Shown here: piece by piece, positions 17,625 to 26,492 of the stretch
Position numbering within the stretch: position 1 is the stretch's first letter
Layout: every line of letters starts with the position of its first letter
Assembly (NCBI RefSeq): GCF_023703465.1
Contig: NZ_JAMQGP010000001.1
Coordinates: 372,001-436,000 of the forward strand
Direction: 5' to 3'
Source: Echinimonas agarilytica
GTDB lineage: Bacteria > Pseudomonadota > Gammaproteobacteria > Enterobacterales > Neiellaceae
DNA: 64,000 nt
Position numbers and translations under genes: made by a program
Notes under the pieces: generated by a model
Seen by the model: only the letters and a program-made list of their open reading frames with translations
What the model was told of the DNA's origin: nothing
The model's database searches: none

Positions 17625-17981
17625 GGCTGTAACATTCCCAATCAGCGATTCAATAGAATGAATTGAACAATAATTCAGCCAGTGACAGGTTCAATCGAAA
17701 CGCGTTAAGCGGGACTCGCCTTGCGGTGAATGCGTTTGTTTAATCCTGAAGTGTGATCCTTCAGCACGATGTAATCGATATGGGGTAGGCGGTGGGCATG
17801 TTTGGTGCCCCATTGATGTGAGCGATGAAGGTGATCGGCAATGCAGAGATATTGATCACTTATTGTGGGGGTTTTTCGCTCAACGGGTCTGGCAACAAGG
17901 TGAGTTGGGTGTTCGCTCTCTGGATGTATTTAGCTCGTTTTTTTAAGCTTCATGCAACGTGACTAATGAAGAGAATAACTT
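17625..17981. promoter_or_regulatory. Divergent promoter region between GH16 and GH30 genes
   Basis: 357 bases between two divergent laminarin operons; no gene is visible. It includes a perfect 6-bp inverted repeat TTCAAT/ATTGAA with a 7-base spacer at about 17649-17667, close to the GH16 start, and several GTGATC/GATCAC half-palindromes nearer the GH30 gene. I found no convincing -35/-10 pair and no clean LytTR-type direct repeat. It is the obvious place for a shared regulator to act on both operons. Confidence 0.45.
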
Positions 17982-19715
17982 ATGAACCCTAATGCATTAA
18001 AGGCTCCGGCAGCGCTTATGCTGGCCGCTACTTTAGGCGCATGTGGCCAACCTAAATTGAGTAGTCTAATGAATCAGACAGCTTCTGCTCAAGCACCTTC
18101 AATGAACTACCAAATTGGTGAAACATCGGCCATTTGGGTGACCAGTGAAGCCGGAGACAAAGTACAGCGTACGAACAATATTAGTTTTGATGCAGCAGCG
18201 CCGCAATCAGGTGACCATGTATTGAGCATTCATCCTGATCAGGTCAAACAAACTATCACCGGTATTGGATCGTCATTTACCGAATCATCGGCTTTCGTCT
18301 TAGCGCATTTAACGCCGAAGCAGCGAGAGCAAGTGATGATGGATATTTATGGTGAATCAGGGGCGAACTTCTCACTGACTCGAACGCCGATAGGCGCGAC
18401 CGACTTCTCAGTGCAAGGCCGCTACTCCTATGCCGATGTTGCAGATGATGCAGACTTAGAGCATTTCTCTATTGGGCCTGACCGTGACGGTTTTAGTCGT
18501 TCTAAGTATTCGGGCATTCAAGATGAATCATTTGATGTATTGCCTATGATTCAGCAAGCCTTAGCAATTAAGCAATCTCAAGCCGACAAAGATTTGCGCA
18601 TTGTGGCATCGGCGTGGACGGCTCCGGCTTGGATGAAAGATATTGAAACTTGGTATATCAAGCCAACGGCCGAGAATAATCATCAAGGCACCGGAGGCAT
18701 ACTCAAACCTGAATATGAAGCCACTTACGCCAATTATATTGTGAAGTACCTTGATGCTTACCACCAAGCGGGGGTTGATATTTGGGGGCTGACACCAGTC
18801 AATGAGCCTCATGGCAACAGTGGCCAATGGGAAAGCATGCACTTTACCCCTGAAACTCAGAGAGACTTTATTAAAGAACATTTAGGACCCACGCTTAAAG
18901 CAAGCGCTCACGGTGACATTAATTTACTGATTTATGACCAAAACCGAGATGGTTTTGAAGCCTGGGCGGACACCATTTTGGGCGATGCTGAAAGCGCTGA
19001 CTATGTCTATGGGTCGGCGGTGCATTGGTATTCCAGTACCTTCAAAGTGCATGAAGATATATTGGAGCGGGTGCATCAAAAATTTCCTAAATTCGACATT
19101 ATCCATACCGAAGGAACCATTGATGATCTAGGGAAGCCGGCCCCAGAAGGTGTGTTAGATCCAGACGGATTTACTGAAACCGGATGGTTTGCCAATGACG
19201 ATTTTTGGTGGAATCAAAACGCGACGGATTGGGCTTATACCGCAACTTGGGCACCGTCTCCCGAAGATCATCCCATGTATACGCCCGTGCATCGCTACGC
19301 GCGTAATATTATTGTGAGTTTGAACCATTGGATGAGTGGTTGGATTGACTGGAATGTCGTGCTAGATGCAAATGGCGGTCCCAATCATGTGGGTAATTTT
19401 TGTGGGGCGCCAATCATGATAGATACCGACAGTGGCGAAATTTATTACACCCCTGTGTATCACATTCTTAAACAATTTAGCCAAACCATTCGTCCCGGTG
19501 ACAAAGCTGTCCAAGCGAACAAAACGCTGGTGAATCTAGACGATGATGCACTCCATACCAGTGCAACCTTGAGTACCAGTGGATTATTGAGTGTTCAAGT
19601 GTTGAATACAACGAAGCAAGCCATTGCCACCAAACTTAAAGTAGGCCTTCAGCAGGCAAACTTAACCGTTCCAGCAAATTCACTTCAAACTGTGCAATTA
19701 CAACTGCCGCAATAA
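17982..19715 (+). CDS. GH30 beta-glucosidase/beta-1,6-glucanase lipoprotein
   Basis: Retaining glycosidase, probably acting on the beta-1,6-linked side chains of laminarin or on gluco-oligosaccharides at the outer membrane or in the periplasm. 577 residues with a lipobox LGAC (Cys21). The barrel carries GIGSSFTESSA near 94-104, SLTRTPIGATDFS, ASAWTAPAWMKD, the acid/base motif TPVNEP (Glu275) and the nucleophile motif HTEG (Glu377), all in the order expected for GH30 subfamily 1-like enzymes; a C-terminal beta domain follows. First gene of a plus-strand run with the sugar symporter and the LytTR regulator. Exact linkage specificity (beta-1,6 versus beta-1,3) is inferred from laminarin loci elsewhere. 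Confidence 0.9.
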   Translation: MNPNALKAPAALMLAATLGACGQPKLSSLMNQTASAQAPSMNYQIGETSAIWVTSEAGDKVQRTNNISFDAAAPQSGDHVLSIHPDQVKQTITGIGSSFTESSAFVLAHLTPKQREQVMMDIYGESGANFSLTRTPIGATDFSVQGRYSYADVADDADLEHFSIGPDRDGFSRSKYSGIQDESFDVLPMIQQALAIKQSQADKDLRIVASAWTAPAWMKDIETWYIKPTAENNHQGTGGILKPEYEATYANYIVKYLDAYHQAGVDIWGLTPVNEPHGNSGQWESMHFTPETQRDFIKEHLGPTLKASAHGDINLLIYDQNRDGFEAWADTILGDAESADYVYGSAVHWYSSTFKVHEDILERVHQKFPKFDIIHTEGTIDDLGKPAPEGVLDPDGFTETGWFANDDFWWNQNATDWAYTATWAPSPEDHPMYTPVHRYARNIIVSLNHWMSGWIDWNVVLDANGGPNHVGNFCGAPIMIDTDSGEIYYTPVYHILKQFSQTIRPGDKAVQANKTLVNLDDDALHTSATLSTSGLLSVQVLNTTKQAIATKLKVGLQQANLTVPANSLQTVQLQLPQ

Positions 19716-19723
19716 CCGCTTTA

Positions 19724-19745
19724 GAGGGTGATCTAGGTCACCCTC
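19724..19745. terminator. Perfect hairpin after the GH30 gene
   Basis: GAGGGTGA (19724-19731) and TCACCCTC (19738-19745) pair perfectly around a 6-base loop, 8 bases after the GH30 stop. No T-tract follows, so it is more likely an attenuating or 3'-end-protecting stem between GH30 and the symporter gene than a full terminator. Confidence 0.5.
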
Positions 19746-19889
19746 GAATCCACTTCATCGCACCATACAAACTTCCTGCCGCGTTGGCGTTGTTGCCACA
19801 CTTTATTTCCGTATTTTTGGCTATTCAGTCGAATGCAATTATGCCGTTGCACTCGGGATTTTAAGTCTTTATCAAGAGCAAGCGGAACT

Positions 19890-21356
19890 ATGAGCAACGC
19901 AGAGCATTTCGAAACGGCCGCAGGTGACAAAATTTCTTTCCTTCAAAAGTTTATCTATGGACTGGGATCATTCGTGAACAGTCTATTGGGCGCTGCGATT
20001 GGCGGCATGGTGATAGTGCTGAACCTAGGTTTAGGCATGAACCCGGCACTCGTGGGGTTGGTGAGTGCTTTGCCACGCTTAACCGACGCAATCACCGACC
20101 CCTTAGTGGGATACATTTCTGATCAAACTCGTTCGCGGTGGGGAAGGCGGCGTCCATACATCTTCGGGGGGGCAATTCTTACAGGTATCATTTTTGCGCT
20201 GTTATGGCAGCTTCCGCATGGGCAAAGCGAAGATTTTTACTTCTGGTTTTTTCTCGTCGGATCGTTGGTGTTTTATTTTGCATATACCCTATTTGCAACC
20301 CCTTGGGTTGCGTTGGGGTACGAGCTAACTCCCGACTACCATGAACGAACTCGCTTGATGGCGGTGCAAAATTTCATGGGGCAGATGGCTTACTTAGTGT
20401 CGCCGTGGTTTTTATGGTTTATGCAAAATGACGGTTTGTTTGACAACATGGTGGATGGTGCAGCCTGGTTGGCCATGATCATTGGTGCCTTTACTATCTT
20501 TGTTGGTGTATTGCCCGCCATTTTCTTAAAAGAACCGTATCTAAATACCATTCGCAGCGACGCTCAAGACACGGATACTCAGAGCTTTAATGGCGGTGTA
20601 AGAGGTTTTTTTGAGGGTTTCTTGCTCACGATTAAATTCAAGCCATTCTTGTGTTTATGTGCCGCTACGTTTTTGGTGTTTAACGGCTTTATGCTGGTGG
20701 CTTCGTTTCAAACCTACGTCATTATTTACTATGTATTCGGTGGCGATCAGTCTCTGGGGGCTGAATACGCAGGTTGGGCTGGCACGGTATCGGCAATCGC
20801 AACGTTCTGCATTATTGTGGTGATCAGTAAAATATCCATCTCAATGGGTAAGCGAAAAGCGTTTTTCTTGGCCACTGGTATGTCCGTTTTTGGATATGGT
20901 TTGAAGTGGTTTTGTTATCACCCTGAATACCCATTGTTACTCTTGCTTCCAGTGCCATTTTACGCTTGTGGTATTGGCAGTTTATTTACCCTGATGGGGT
21001 CTATGATTGCCGATGTATGCGACCTGGACGAAATCGAAACTAATGAACGTCGAGAAGGTATGTTTGGCTCTATTTTTTGGTGGGTTGTGAAGTTGGGTAT
21101 GGCAATAGCACTCGCCGCGGGTGGATTCTTGCTGAATGCAACCGGCTTTGATGTCGAGCTGGGCAGTGCGCAATCGGATGACACTCTATTTTGGATGCGA
21201 CTGATTGATGTGCTAGTCCCTATGGTGTGTTCAACGTTGGCGATATGGATGATTTATCATTACCCCATTACTGAAGATATTGCACATCAAGTTCGGTTAA
21301 AATTAGAGCGCCGACGAGGAAAGATGGGTATAGCTGAATCCAGCTCTCAGACCTAA
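19890..21356 (+). CDS. GPH-type sugar:cation symporter (MelB-like MFS)
   Basis: Inner-membrane transporter predicted to import gluco-oligosaccharides with Na+ or H+. The start at 19890 gives 488 residues and about 12 hydrophobic helices. The GPH family signature is clear near residues 50-82: LPRLTDAITDPLVGYISD followed by QTRSRWGRRRPYI. In laminarin loci such symporters deliver oligosaccharides to cytoplasmic phosphorylases or glucosidases, which fits the phosphorylase at 12753-16208. It lies between the GH30 and LytTR genes, all on the plus strand. The frame is open upstream, but this ATG best fits the family N-terminus; its ribosome-binding site (AAGCGGA) is moderate. Confidence 0.88.
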   Translation: MSNAEHFETAAGDKISFLQKFIYGLGSFVNSLLGAAIGGMVIVLNLGLGMNPALVGLVSALPRLTDAITDPLVGYISDQTRSRWGRRRPYIFGGAILTGIIFALLWQLPHGQSEDFYFWFFLVGSLVFYFAYTLFATPWVALGYELTPDYHERTRLMAVQNFMGQMAYLVSPWFLWFMQNDGLFDNMVDGAAWLAMIIGAFTIFVGVLPAIFLKEPYLNTIRSDAQDTDTQSFNGGVRGFFEGFLLTIKFKPFLCLCAATFLVFNGFMLVASFQTYVIIYYVFGGDQSLGAEYAGWAGTVSAIATFCIIVVISKISISMGKRKAFFLATGMSVFGYGLKWFCYHPEYPLLLLLPVPFYACGIGSLFTLMGSMIADVCDLDEIETNERREGMFGSIFWWVVKLGMAIALAAGGFLLNATGFDVELGSAQSDDTLFWMRLIDVLVPMVCSTLAIWMIYHYPITEDIAHQVRLKLERRRGKMGIAESSSQT

Positions 21357-21380
21357 TCATCAGTGCTGAAGAAGTGCGAT

Positions 21381-21425
21381 CACACTCTCATTTGATTCAA
21401 ACCCTCAATGAAATTTGAGAGTGTG
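21381..21425. other. Large inverted repeat upstream of the LytTR regulator gene
   Basis: CACACTCTCA (21381-21390) and TGAGAGTGTG (21416-21425) are perfect 10-bp arms. The 25-base loop itself can form smaller stems (TTTGA/TCAAA, CTCAA/TTGAG) that compete with the outer one. It ends 62 bases before the regulator start. It could be the symporter mRNA's 3' end, an operator, or a leader switch; no T-tract follows. Confidence 0.45.
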
Positions 21426-21487
21426 TTATTACACTCATCCTGAGGTGTCATCGTTGATGAGCCCTCTCTGATTTATTATGGCGGTGA

Positions 21488-22306
21488 ATGATACTTATGA
21501 CTCGACTCCGAACGTTGATTGTGGACGACGAACCTTTAGCAATTAGCCTTTTAAAGTCTAAGCTGAGCACGATTCCTGAAATCGAGATTATAGGTGACTG
21601 CAAAAATGGCCGAGAAGCCATCAAAGCGGCGATGGATCTCACGCCCGACCTGATGTTTTTGGATATTCAAATGCCAGGTTTAAACGGCTTTGATGTGGTT
21701 AAACGACTGCAAAATGACAGTTCTCCTTTGGTGATATTTACCACCGCATATGAACAGTATGCGCTGGATGCTTTTGAAGTGCATGCCGTGGATTACATTC
21801 TCAAACCATTGGATTTAGAACGCATTGAACTGGCAGTAAAACGCGCGATGGCTAGGCTCAATGAAGGCCCCATGGGTGACGAGAAGTCCCGTGTGATACA
21901 AGCAATTCATGACATTAATGAATGCGAGCAGTCGCATTTAGAGGAGCCGGAATCGCCGCTCAGTGAGAATATTGATCGCAAGGTAGTGATTCGTGACCGA
22001 GAAGAGATCACCTTACTTAACCAAGAAGAAATTGAATGGATTGATGCTGCAGGAGATTATTGCTGTATTCATGTGGCAGGTGAGACTCATATTAAACGCA
22101 CGACCTTAAAAGAGTTGGAACAAGAGCTGGACCCAGAAATCTTCAAACGCGTTCACCGTTCTACAATTGTGAACCTCAATTGTATTTTAAAAGTGATTCC
22201 GCACACCAAAGGCGAATTCTTCTTACAGCTAGGAGAGTTTGACCGAATCAAGGTGAGTCGTAGTTATAAAGACGTGATCAAGTCGTACTTAACCGCTATG
22301 GAGTAG
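21488..22306 (+). CDS. LytTR-family response regulator
   Basis: DNA-binding response regulator of 272 residues. The receiver domain (about 6-125) has acidic residues DDE (13-15), the phosphoacceptor Asp59 in MFLDIQMPG, the TTAYEQYA switch region and the conserved Lys in YILKPLD. After a roughly 40-residue linker comes a LytTR domain (about 168-270) with VHRSTIVNLN and KVSRSYK. The likely partner is the LytS-type kinase at 11420-12595, the only such kinase in the window. The probable role is control of the laminarin operons. Two close starts exist (21488 and 21497); a GGTGA sequence fits the second somewhat better, which would remove three residues. Confidence 0.92.
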   Translation: MILMTRLRTLIVDDEPLAISLLKSKLSTIPEIEIIGDCKNGREAIKAAMDLTPDLMFLDIQMPGLNGFDVVKRLQNDSSPLVIFTTAYEQYALDAFEVHAVDYILKPLDLERIELAVKRAMARLNEGPMGDEKSRVIQAIHDINECEQSHLEEPESPLSENIDRKVVIRDREEITLLNQEEIEWIDAAGDYCCIHVAGETHIKRTTLKELEQELDPEIFKRVHRSTIVNLNCILKVIPHTKGEFFLQLGEFDRIKVSRSYKDVIKSYLTAME

Positions 22307-22315
22307 TTAGCGCAG

Positions 22316-22340
22316 TGCCGTATGCGTTTCACATACGGCA
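22316..22340. terminator. Hairpin between convergent LytTR and GH17 genes
   Basis: TGCCGTATG (22316-22324) and CATACGGCA (22332-22340) form a perfect 9-bp stem with a 7-base loop. T-tracts are poor on both sides. It sits in the 57-base gap where two genes converge, so a bidirectional end is the natural reading. Confidence 0.6.
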
Positions 22341-22363
22341 TTGTGGACTCGCCTACAGAGCTA

Positions 22364-23377
22364 TTATTTTACTTCAAGCGTGTGTTGCATAGCTTGCTTG
22401 GGTTGTCGTTTCACATTAAATAATCCCCAGTGCTTTTCGGCACCGTCAGCCTTTGTAGGATCGCCTTTCCACGGCTCATCAAATGCTTCGAAAAAGAAAA
22501 ACGTCATATTGTTGGCCTTGGCCCATTCCGATACTTCCGCATAGTAACGCGCTTGAGCAGCTTCATTGGCCTGTACTGGAAACTCGCGGGCGGTGGTCGC
22601 CCAACCGGCTTCGAGCACAGCAATGGGCTTGTGGGGCAGAGCTTGCTGCACGGCGGCAATATTGTCGACTGTGTATGCGATCGCTTGCTCAATGGTTTTG
22701 TGTTCCCACATGGGGTAGGTATGTACGCCAATAAAATCTAATTCTTTGGCAAGTACTGCACCGTGTTTAATCCACCACTCGTAATTGTCGGCCACGGTAA
22801 TAGGTTGCGTCGTGGCAGCTTTGACTTGTCGAACATATTGGACAACCGATGCCACAGGTACCATATGGTCATTCCAACTGACGAGGGCTTCATTGCCTAC
22901 ATTCACCGCAATGACAATATCGGGAAATTCATTCGCTAAACTGATACTGCGTTGAATTTCCGCCTTATTCTTTAGCATGTTGTGTTGCAGTTCGCCCTCG
23001 GGGATGGGGGCATCAAGCCAAGCACATCCTTCATGATTACTGACTTCGGCGTCTAGCCAAATGCCAAGCAATACTTTGATGGGGATTTGGTGCTGCTGAA
23101 TGATACGAAGTGTGGCGGCGCTATTGTCGCCTGAATCATATAATCGAATGAGTTCAAAGCCGTGGCGTTGCAGAATCTGTAAATCTTCCAGTATCTCTGT
23201 ATCGCTTGGGTTCACGGCTCCGCTACCACGATCGGGGTGCTGACCTTCGCGAAAGCCAGAATAAGCCACCGCCATCGTCTGTTGAGCGAGTAACTCATGA
23301 GATTGTTGCATAGGCGCAGTGAGTGCGGGAAGCGCGGCGAGTGTCAGAATTAGCGCAATTGCGGTCATCATATTCAT
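22364..23377 (-). CDS. Exported GH17 beta-1,3-glucanase
   Basis: Retaining endo- or transglycosylating beta-1,3-glucanase acting on laminarin, predicted periplasmic. 337 residues with a signal peptide (about 1-21). The barrel has the acid/base motif NVGNEAL (Glu163) and the nucleophile motif VLEAGWATT (Glu256), both diagnostic for GH17, plus GVHTYPMW and the C-terminal FEAFDEPWK and HWGLF segments. It is the last gene of the minus-strand run GH16-TonB receptor-GH17, but a T-tailed hairpin separates it from the receptor gene, so it may be expressed less strongly or partly on its own. Confidence 0.93.
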   Translation of the reverse strand: MNMMTAIALILTLAALPALTAPMQQSHELLAQQTMAVAYSGFREGQHPDRGSGAVNPSDTEILEDLQILQRHGFELIRLYDSGDNSAATLRIIQQHQIPIKVLLGIWLDAEVSNHEGCAWLDAPIPEGELQHNMLKNKAEIQRSISLANEFPDIVIAVNVGNEALVSWNDHMVPVASVVQYVRQVKAATTQPITVADNYEWWIKHGAVLAKELDFIGVHTYPMWEHKTIEQAIAYTVDNIAAVQQALPHKPIAVLEAGWATTAREFPVQANEAAQARYYAEVSEWAKANNMTFFFFEAFDEPWKGDPTKADGAEKHWGLFNVKRQPKQAMQHTLEVK

Positions 23378-23404
23378 TGTTTATATCATCTCAAACCTGA
23401 AACC

Positions 23405-23449
23405 AAAAAAGGCGAGTGTCAGCTCCGACAATCGTTGCTGACATTCGCC
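23405..23449 (-). terminator. Rho-independent terminator between receptor and GH17 genes
   Basis: GGCGA-G-TGTCAGC (23411-23423) pairs with GCTGACA-T-TCGCC (23437-23449), a 12-bp stem with one mismatch. In the minus direction it is followed by six T (complement of 23405-23410). It should end most transcripts after the receptor gene; read-through or a separate promoter would be needed for GH17. Confidence 0.78.
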
Positions 23450-23470
23450 AAACATTGGGGAGTCAATGTT

Positions 23471-26416
23471 TTACTTAAAGCTATATCGGGCGCCTATGGC
23501 ATAACGAGGACCGTACTGGCGAGCAAATAAGAATTGCTCTTCGTAACGTCCGTACCCTTGCTCTGTTTCATCATTTAAATTGATGCCTTCGAAGAACACG
23601 GTGAAGTCTTCGTTAATGTCATAATTTACGCTCAAATCGAGTTGTCCAAATTCTTTGGCGTATTGCGGTGGTGCATCTGAAGAACCTTGATCTTGACCTA
23701 CACCAATGAGGTAGTCGTCGCGCCATGAATAGGTTGTTTTCACTGACAGACCATGTTTTTCGTAGAACAACTGGAGGTTGGCAGAGTCACTGATACCTAC
23801 GAGTGGAGCCTGTTGTTCAAGGCTTTCAGTATCAAAGTCAACATCACCATCAACAAAGGTGGCATTGGCACCAAAGCCAAAACCGCTGTCCCCAAAGAAA
23901 TGCTGCACCGCAATTTCAAATCCATCTACAGTTTTGGTGTCGCTGTTAAAAGGCCTTGAAATATCCCAAACAATCAACGGGTCGTCAGATGTTGGACGAA
24001 TGGGATCCAATTCACCGAGCCCCAAGTTTGATTTCATTTGATCGAAGATAGCTGTACTGGTGGCTTGATCTCCACGAGCCTCGATATCTGCGACGGCTTG
24101 GTTGTAACGCGGCCCTTCATAAATGTCGTGCAGCCCATCAATTTCTTTTTTAACAATTTCAGTGGCGATGAAGTTGTCGACCTTTTTCTTGAAGTAGCCA
24201 ACAGATGCATAGCTGCCTTCTTCGTAATAGTACTCAATCGACAGGTCGATATTGTTCGACTTAAATGGTTGTAAATTGGTGTTCCCTTCACTGCCACTTC
24301 GTGCGCCCACTTTTGGACTTCCCGTAAGGCTTCGACCACCGGCCAAGTTGCTCAAAGGAGCGCGTGAAATCGATTTCCCCCACGACGCCCGTGCCACAAG
24401 ATCATCGGTAATATCGAGCTTCAAATCGATCATTGGTAAGAACACGCTGTGGTCGCCTTCGAAGGTTGCGAAGTTATCATCCCCTCCTTGTTCGTTTACC
24501 ATAATCCATTCCGAAGCACCGGCCCATTGCACTTCCTCTGGCACCGCTTGACGCACCACACTGGTCACATCGGTTTGTTCGTAGCGGGCACCGGCATTCA
24601 TCGACAAAATATAGTCACCTAACTCCCATTCCCAAGCAGTTTGAAGGTATACGCTGCTCGTTTCTTCTTGAACCGATTGCTGACTGTCGATGCCATCAAA
24701 ATATGGGTCGACGGCGTAGTAGTTATCGCCCAATAGATCTTCAGTGAGCATCGCTTGCTGGCGAGCAACAGCTTCGTCAAAGTCGAAGGTATAGTAGTAA
24801 TTGGGTTGCAGACTGCTGCCACCGCCACTGAATGCATCTAGTAAGCCGCTGGTGGATTGGCGTGTGAACATCACATCGGGAAAGACAGATGTGAAGCTTG
24901 GATTAAATCCTGGCCCACCTCGCAGTCCACTCCATGCAGTCCAACCGCTCATCTCTTGGTCAGTGTAAGCGGCACCGACATCAACCCGAATCAGGCCAAC
25001 ACTTAAATCGCCTGTCCATGAGCCGTCGAGTTGAAACTGCTCAATGGTTGATTCGCCTGGGCTGTGAATGAACTGGCTGAAGTTCGAGTCAATTTCTCCG
25101 GGCGCTAGCTCGGTTGTACCATTGCTCCAATAAATCTGAGCATGCGGAATTTCACCGGTGCGGTAGTCATATATTTTGCTATCGAGTTGGTCCGAACCCA
25201 AAATAACTTGGCCATAGCCGCCCAATTGGCTGTCGGCACCATTATCGACCTCATTGCTGGAGTCGTGATAATCGAAGGCTAAGCTGTATTCATCGTTAAT
25301 GGCCCAGTCGAGGTTGAAACCGAGTGATTTGGCTTCTACTTCAGTGGTGCTTTTGCTGGCGGTAAATGACCCGTCATTGCCAGAAATGTCGGCGTAGATG
25401 GCCGTGCCGTTTGCATCAAGCTCGTAAGCATTGATGTTACTGCCAAAGTCATTCCAAATCCCCCAGCCTGACTCTTCTTCAGCGGTGGAGGACTTCGTCA
25501 TGGTGTAGTCAATTGTGGCGACTAAGCTGTCGAATGGAGCGTATTGAAGCACAACCTGACCATTGGTTTTTGTGCGTTCTACATCACGAATGCTGTAGTT
25601 CATATCCTTCGGGAAGAAGTGATTGCCCACGCGATTGCCATCGGCGTCGATAGTACGAGGATCAACCACCGACGCGGCATCTAAGTCGGGCAGGTCAACA
25701 TTGGCTTGCCAGCCTTGAATATTGGCGGTTTGTTGACGGAAATCACGACGTTGATCTGAAAACGTCAAGCCTATCCCAAAAGTTTCATCCATGAAGGTGT
25801 TGCTATACATGGCTGACACTTCTGGAGTGATGTCATCGCCTGTCTCTACTGACGAATCATGGATGCCCTTGGCCATTACCGAAAACTGTTGGCCTGGAGC
25901 GCCAAAAGGCTTGGATGTGACGATGTTTACGGTTGCCCCTAGACCTCCGCTTGGGAGCTCTGCTCGTGCCGTTTTGTAGACTTCTAAGGCATTCACACCT
26001 TCGGGAGATAAGTTGGATAAATCGTATGAGCGCGTGTTGCCTGTGCCTGGCATTTGACGGCCATTGAGCGTCACCAAGTTAAACTCAGGACCAAATCCTC
26101 GCGCCGTAATTTCACTGCCCTCGCCATTGGTTCGGCTGACAGAAATACCTGTGATCCGACCTAATGATTCGGCCAAGTTTGTATCTGGAAATTTACCGAT
26201 GTCTTCGGCTGAAATCCCATCTACAACACCGAAATTTTCACGTTTCATATCGCTGGCACGCATGTAGCTGCCGCGGATCCCTTTGACTTGAATGATTTCC
26301 AGATCTTTTTCGGCAAGTGCTTGTTCCTGAGCAAATGCTGGTGCTGCTGCGCCCGACCCGAGTAATAGTGAAATCGCAAGTGTCAGACGAGTCTTTTTGA
26401 AAGTTAAATTTTTCAT
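23471..26416 (-). CDS. TonB-dependent receptor (oligosaccharide type)
   Basis: Outer-membrane active transporter, probably for laminarin fragments. The start at 26416 has AAGGG a few bases upstream and opens a signal peptide cut after PAFA; the frame is open further upstream, but only by overlapping the GH16 gene. 981 residues: plug domain with IGKFPDTNLAESLGRITGISVSR and ITARGFGPEFNLVTLNGRQMPG (about 70-120), then a long beta-barrel ending in GARYSFK, a typical outer-membrane C-terminus. The plug type is that of the TonB receptors common in Alteromonadales, Xanthomonas and Caulobacter carbohydrate loci. No SusD partner is present, as usual outside Bacteroidetes. Confidence 0.95.
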   Translation of the reverse strand: MKNLTFKKTRLTLAISLLLGSGAAAPAFAQEQALAEKDLEIIQVKGIRGSYMRASDMKRENFGVVDGISAEDIGKFPDTNLAESLGRITGISVSRTNGEGSEITARGFGPEFNLVTLNGRQMPGTGNTRSYDLSNLSPEGVNALEVYKTARAELPSGGLGATVNIVTSKPFGAPGQQFSVMAKGIHDSSVETGDDITPEVSAMYSNTFMDETFGIGLTFSDQRRDFRQQTANIQGWQANVDLPDLDAASVVDPRTIDADGNRVGNHFFPKDMNYSIRDVERTKTNGQVVLQYAPFDSLVATIDYTMTKSSTAEEESGWGIWNDFGSNINAYELDANGTAIYADISGNDGSFTASKSTTEVEAKSLGFNLDWAINDEYSLAFDYHDSSNEVDNGADSQLGGYGQVILGSDQLDSKIYDYRTGEIPHAQIYWSNGTTELAPGEIDSNFSQFIHSPGESTIEQFQLDGSWTGDLSVGLIRVDVGAAYTDQEMSGWTAWSGLRGGPGFNPSFTSVFPDVMFTRQSTSGLLDAFSGGGSSLQPNYYYTFDFDEAVARQQAMLTEDLLGDNYYAVDPYFDGIDSQQSVQEETSSVYLQTAWEWELGDYILSMNAGARYEQTDVTSVVRQAVPEEVQWAGASEWIMVNEQGGDDNFATFEGDHSVFLPMIDLKLDITDDLVARASWGKSISRAPLSNLAGGRSLTGSPKVGARSGSEGNTNLQPFKSNNIDLSIEYYYEEGSYASVGYFKKKVDNFIATEIVKKEIDGLHDIYEGPRYNQAVADIEARGDQATSTAIFDQMKSNLGLGELDPIRPTSDDPLIVWDISRPFNSDTKTVDGFEIAVQHFFGDSGFGFGANATFVDGDVDFDTESLEQQAPLVGISDSANLQLFYEKHGLSVKTTYSWRDDYLIGVGQDQGSSDAPPQYAKEFGQLDLSVNYDINEDFTVFFEGINLNDETEQGYGRYEEQFLFARQYGPRYAIGARYSFK

Positions 26417-26452
26417 AACTGCCCTTCTAATTATTGTACTTTGTGCGTAAGG

Positions 26453-26473
26453 GCTGGCAGTTCGGCTGCCAGC
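26453..26473 (-). other. Intercistronic stem-loop between GH16 and receptor genes
   Basis: GCTGGCAG (26453-26460) and CTGCCAGC (26466-26473) form a perfect 8-bp stem with loop TTCGG, about 20 bases after the GH16 stop and 37 bases before the receptor start. There is no T-tract, so processing or stabilisation of the receptor or GH16 mRNA is more likely than termination. Confidence 0.55.
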
Positions 26474-26492
26474 AATCGCTAGTGTGTGTTGA

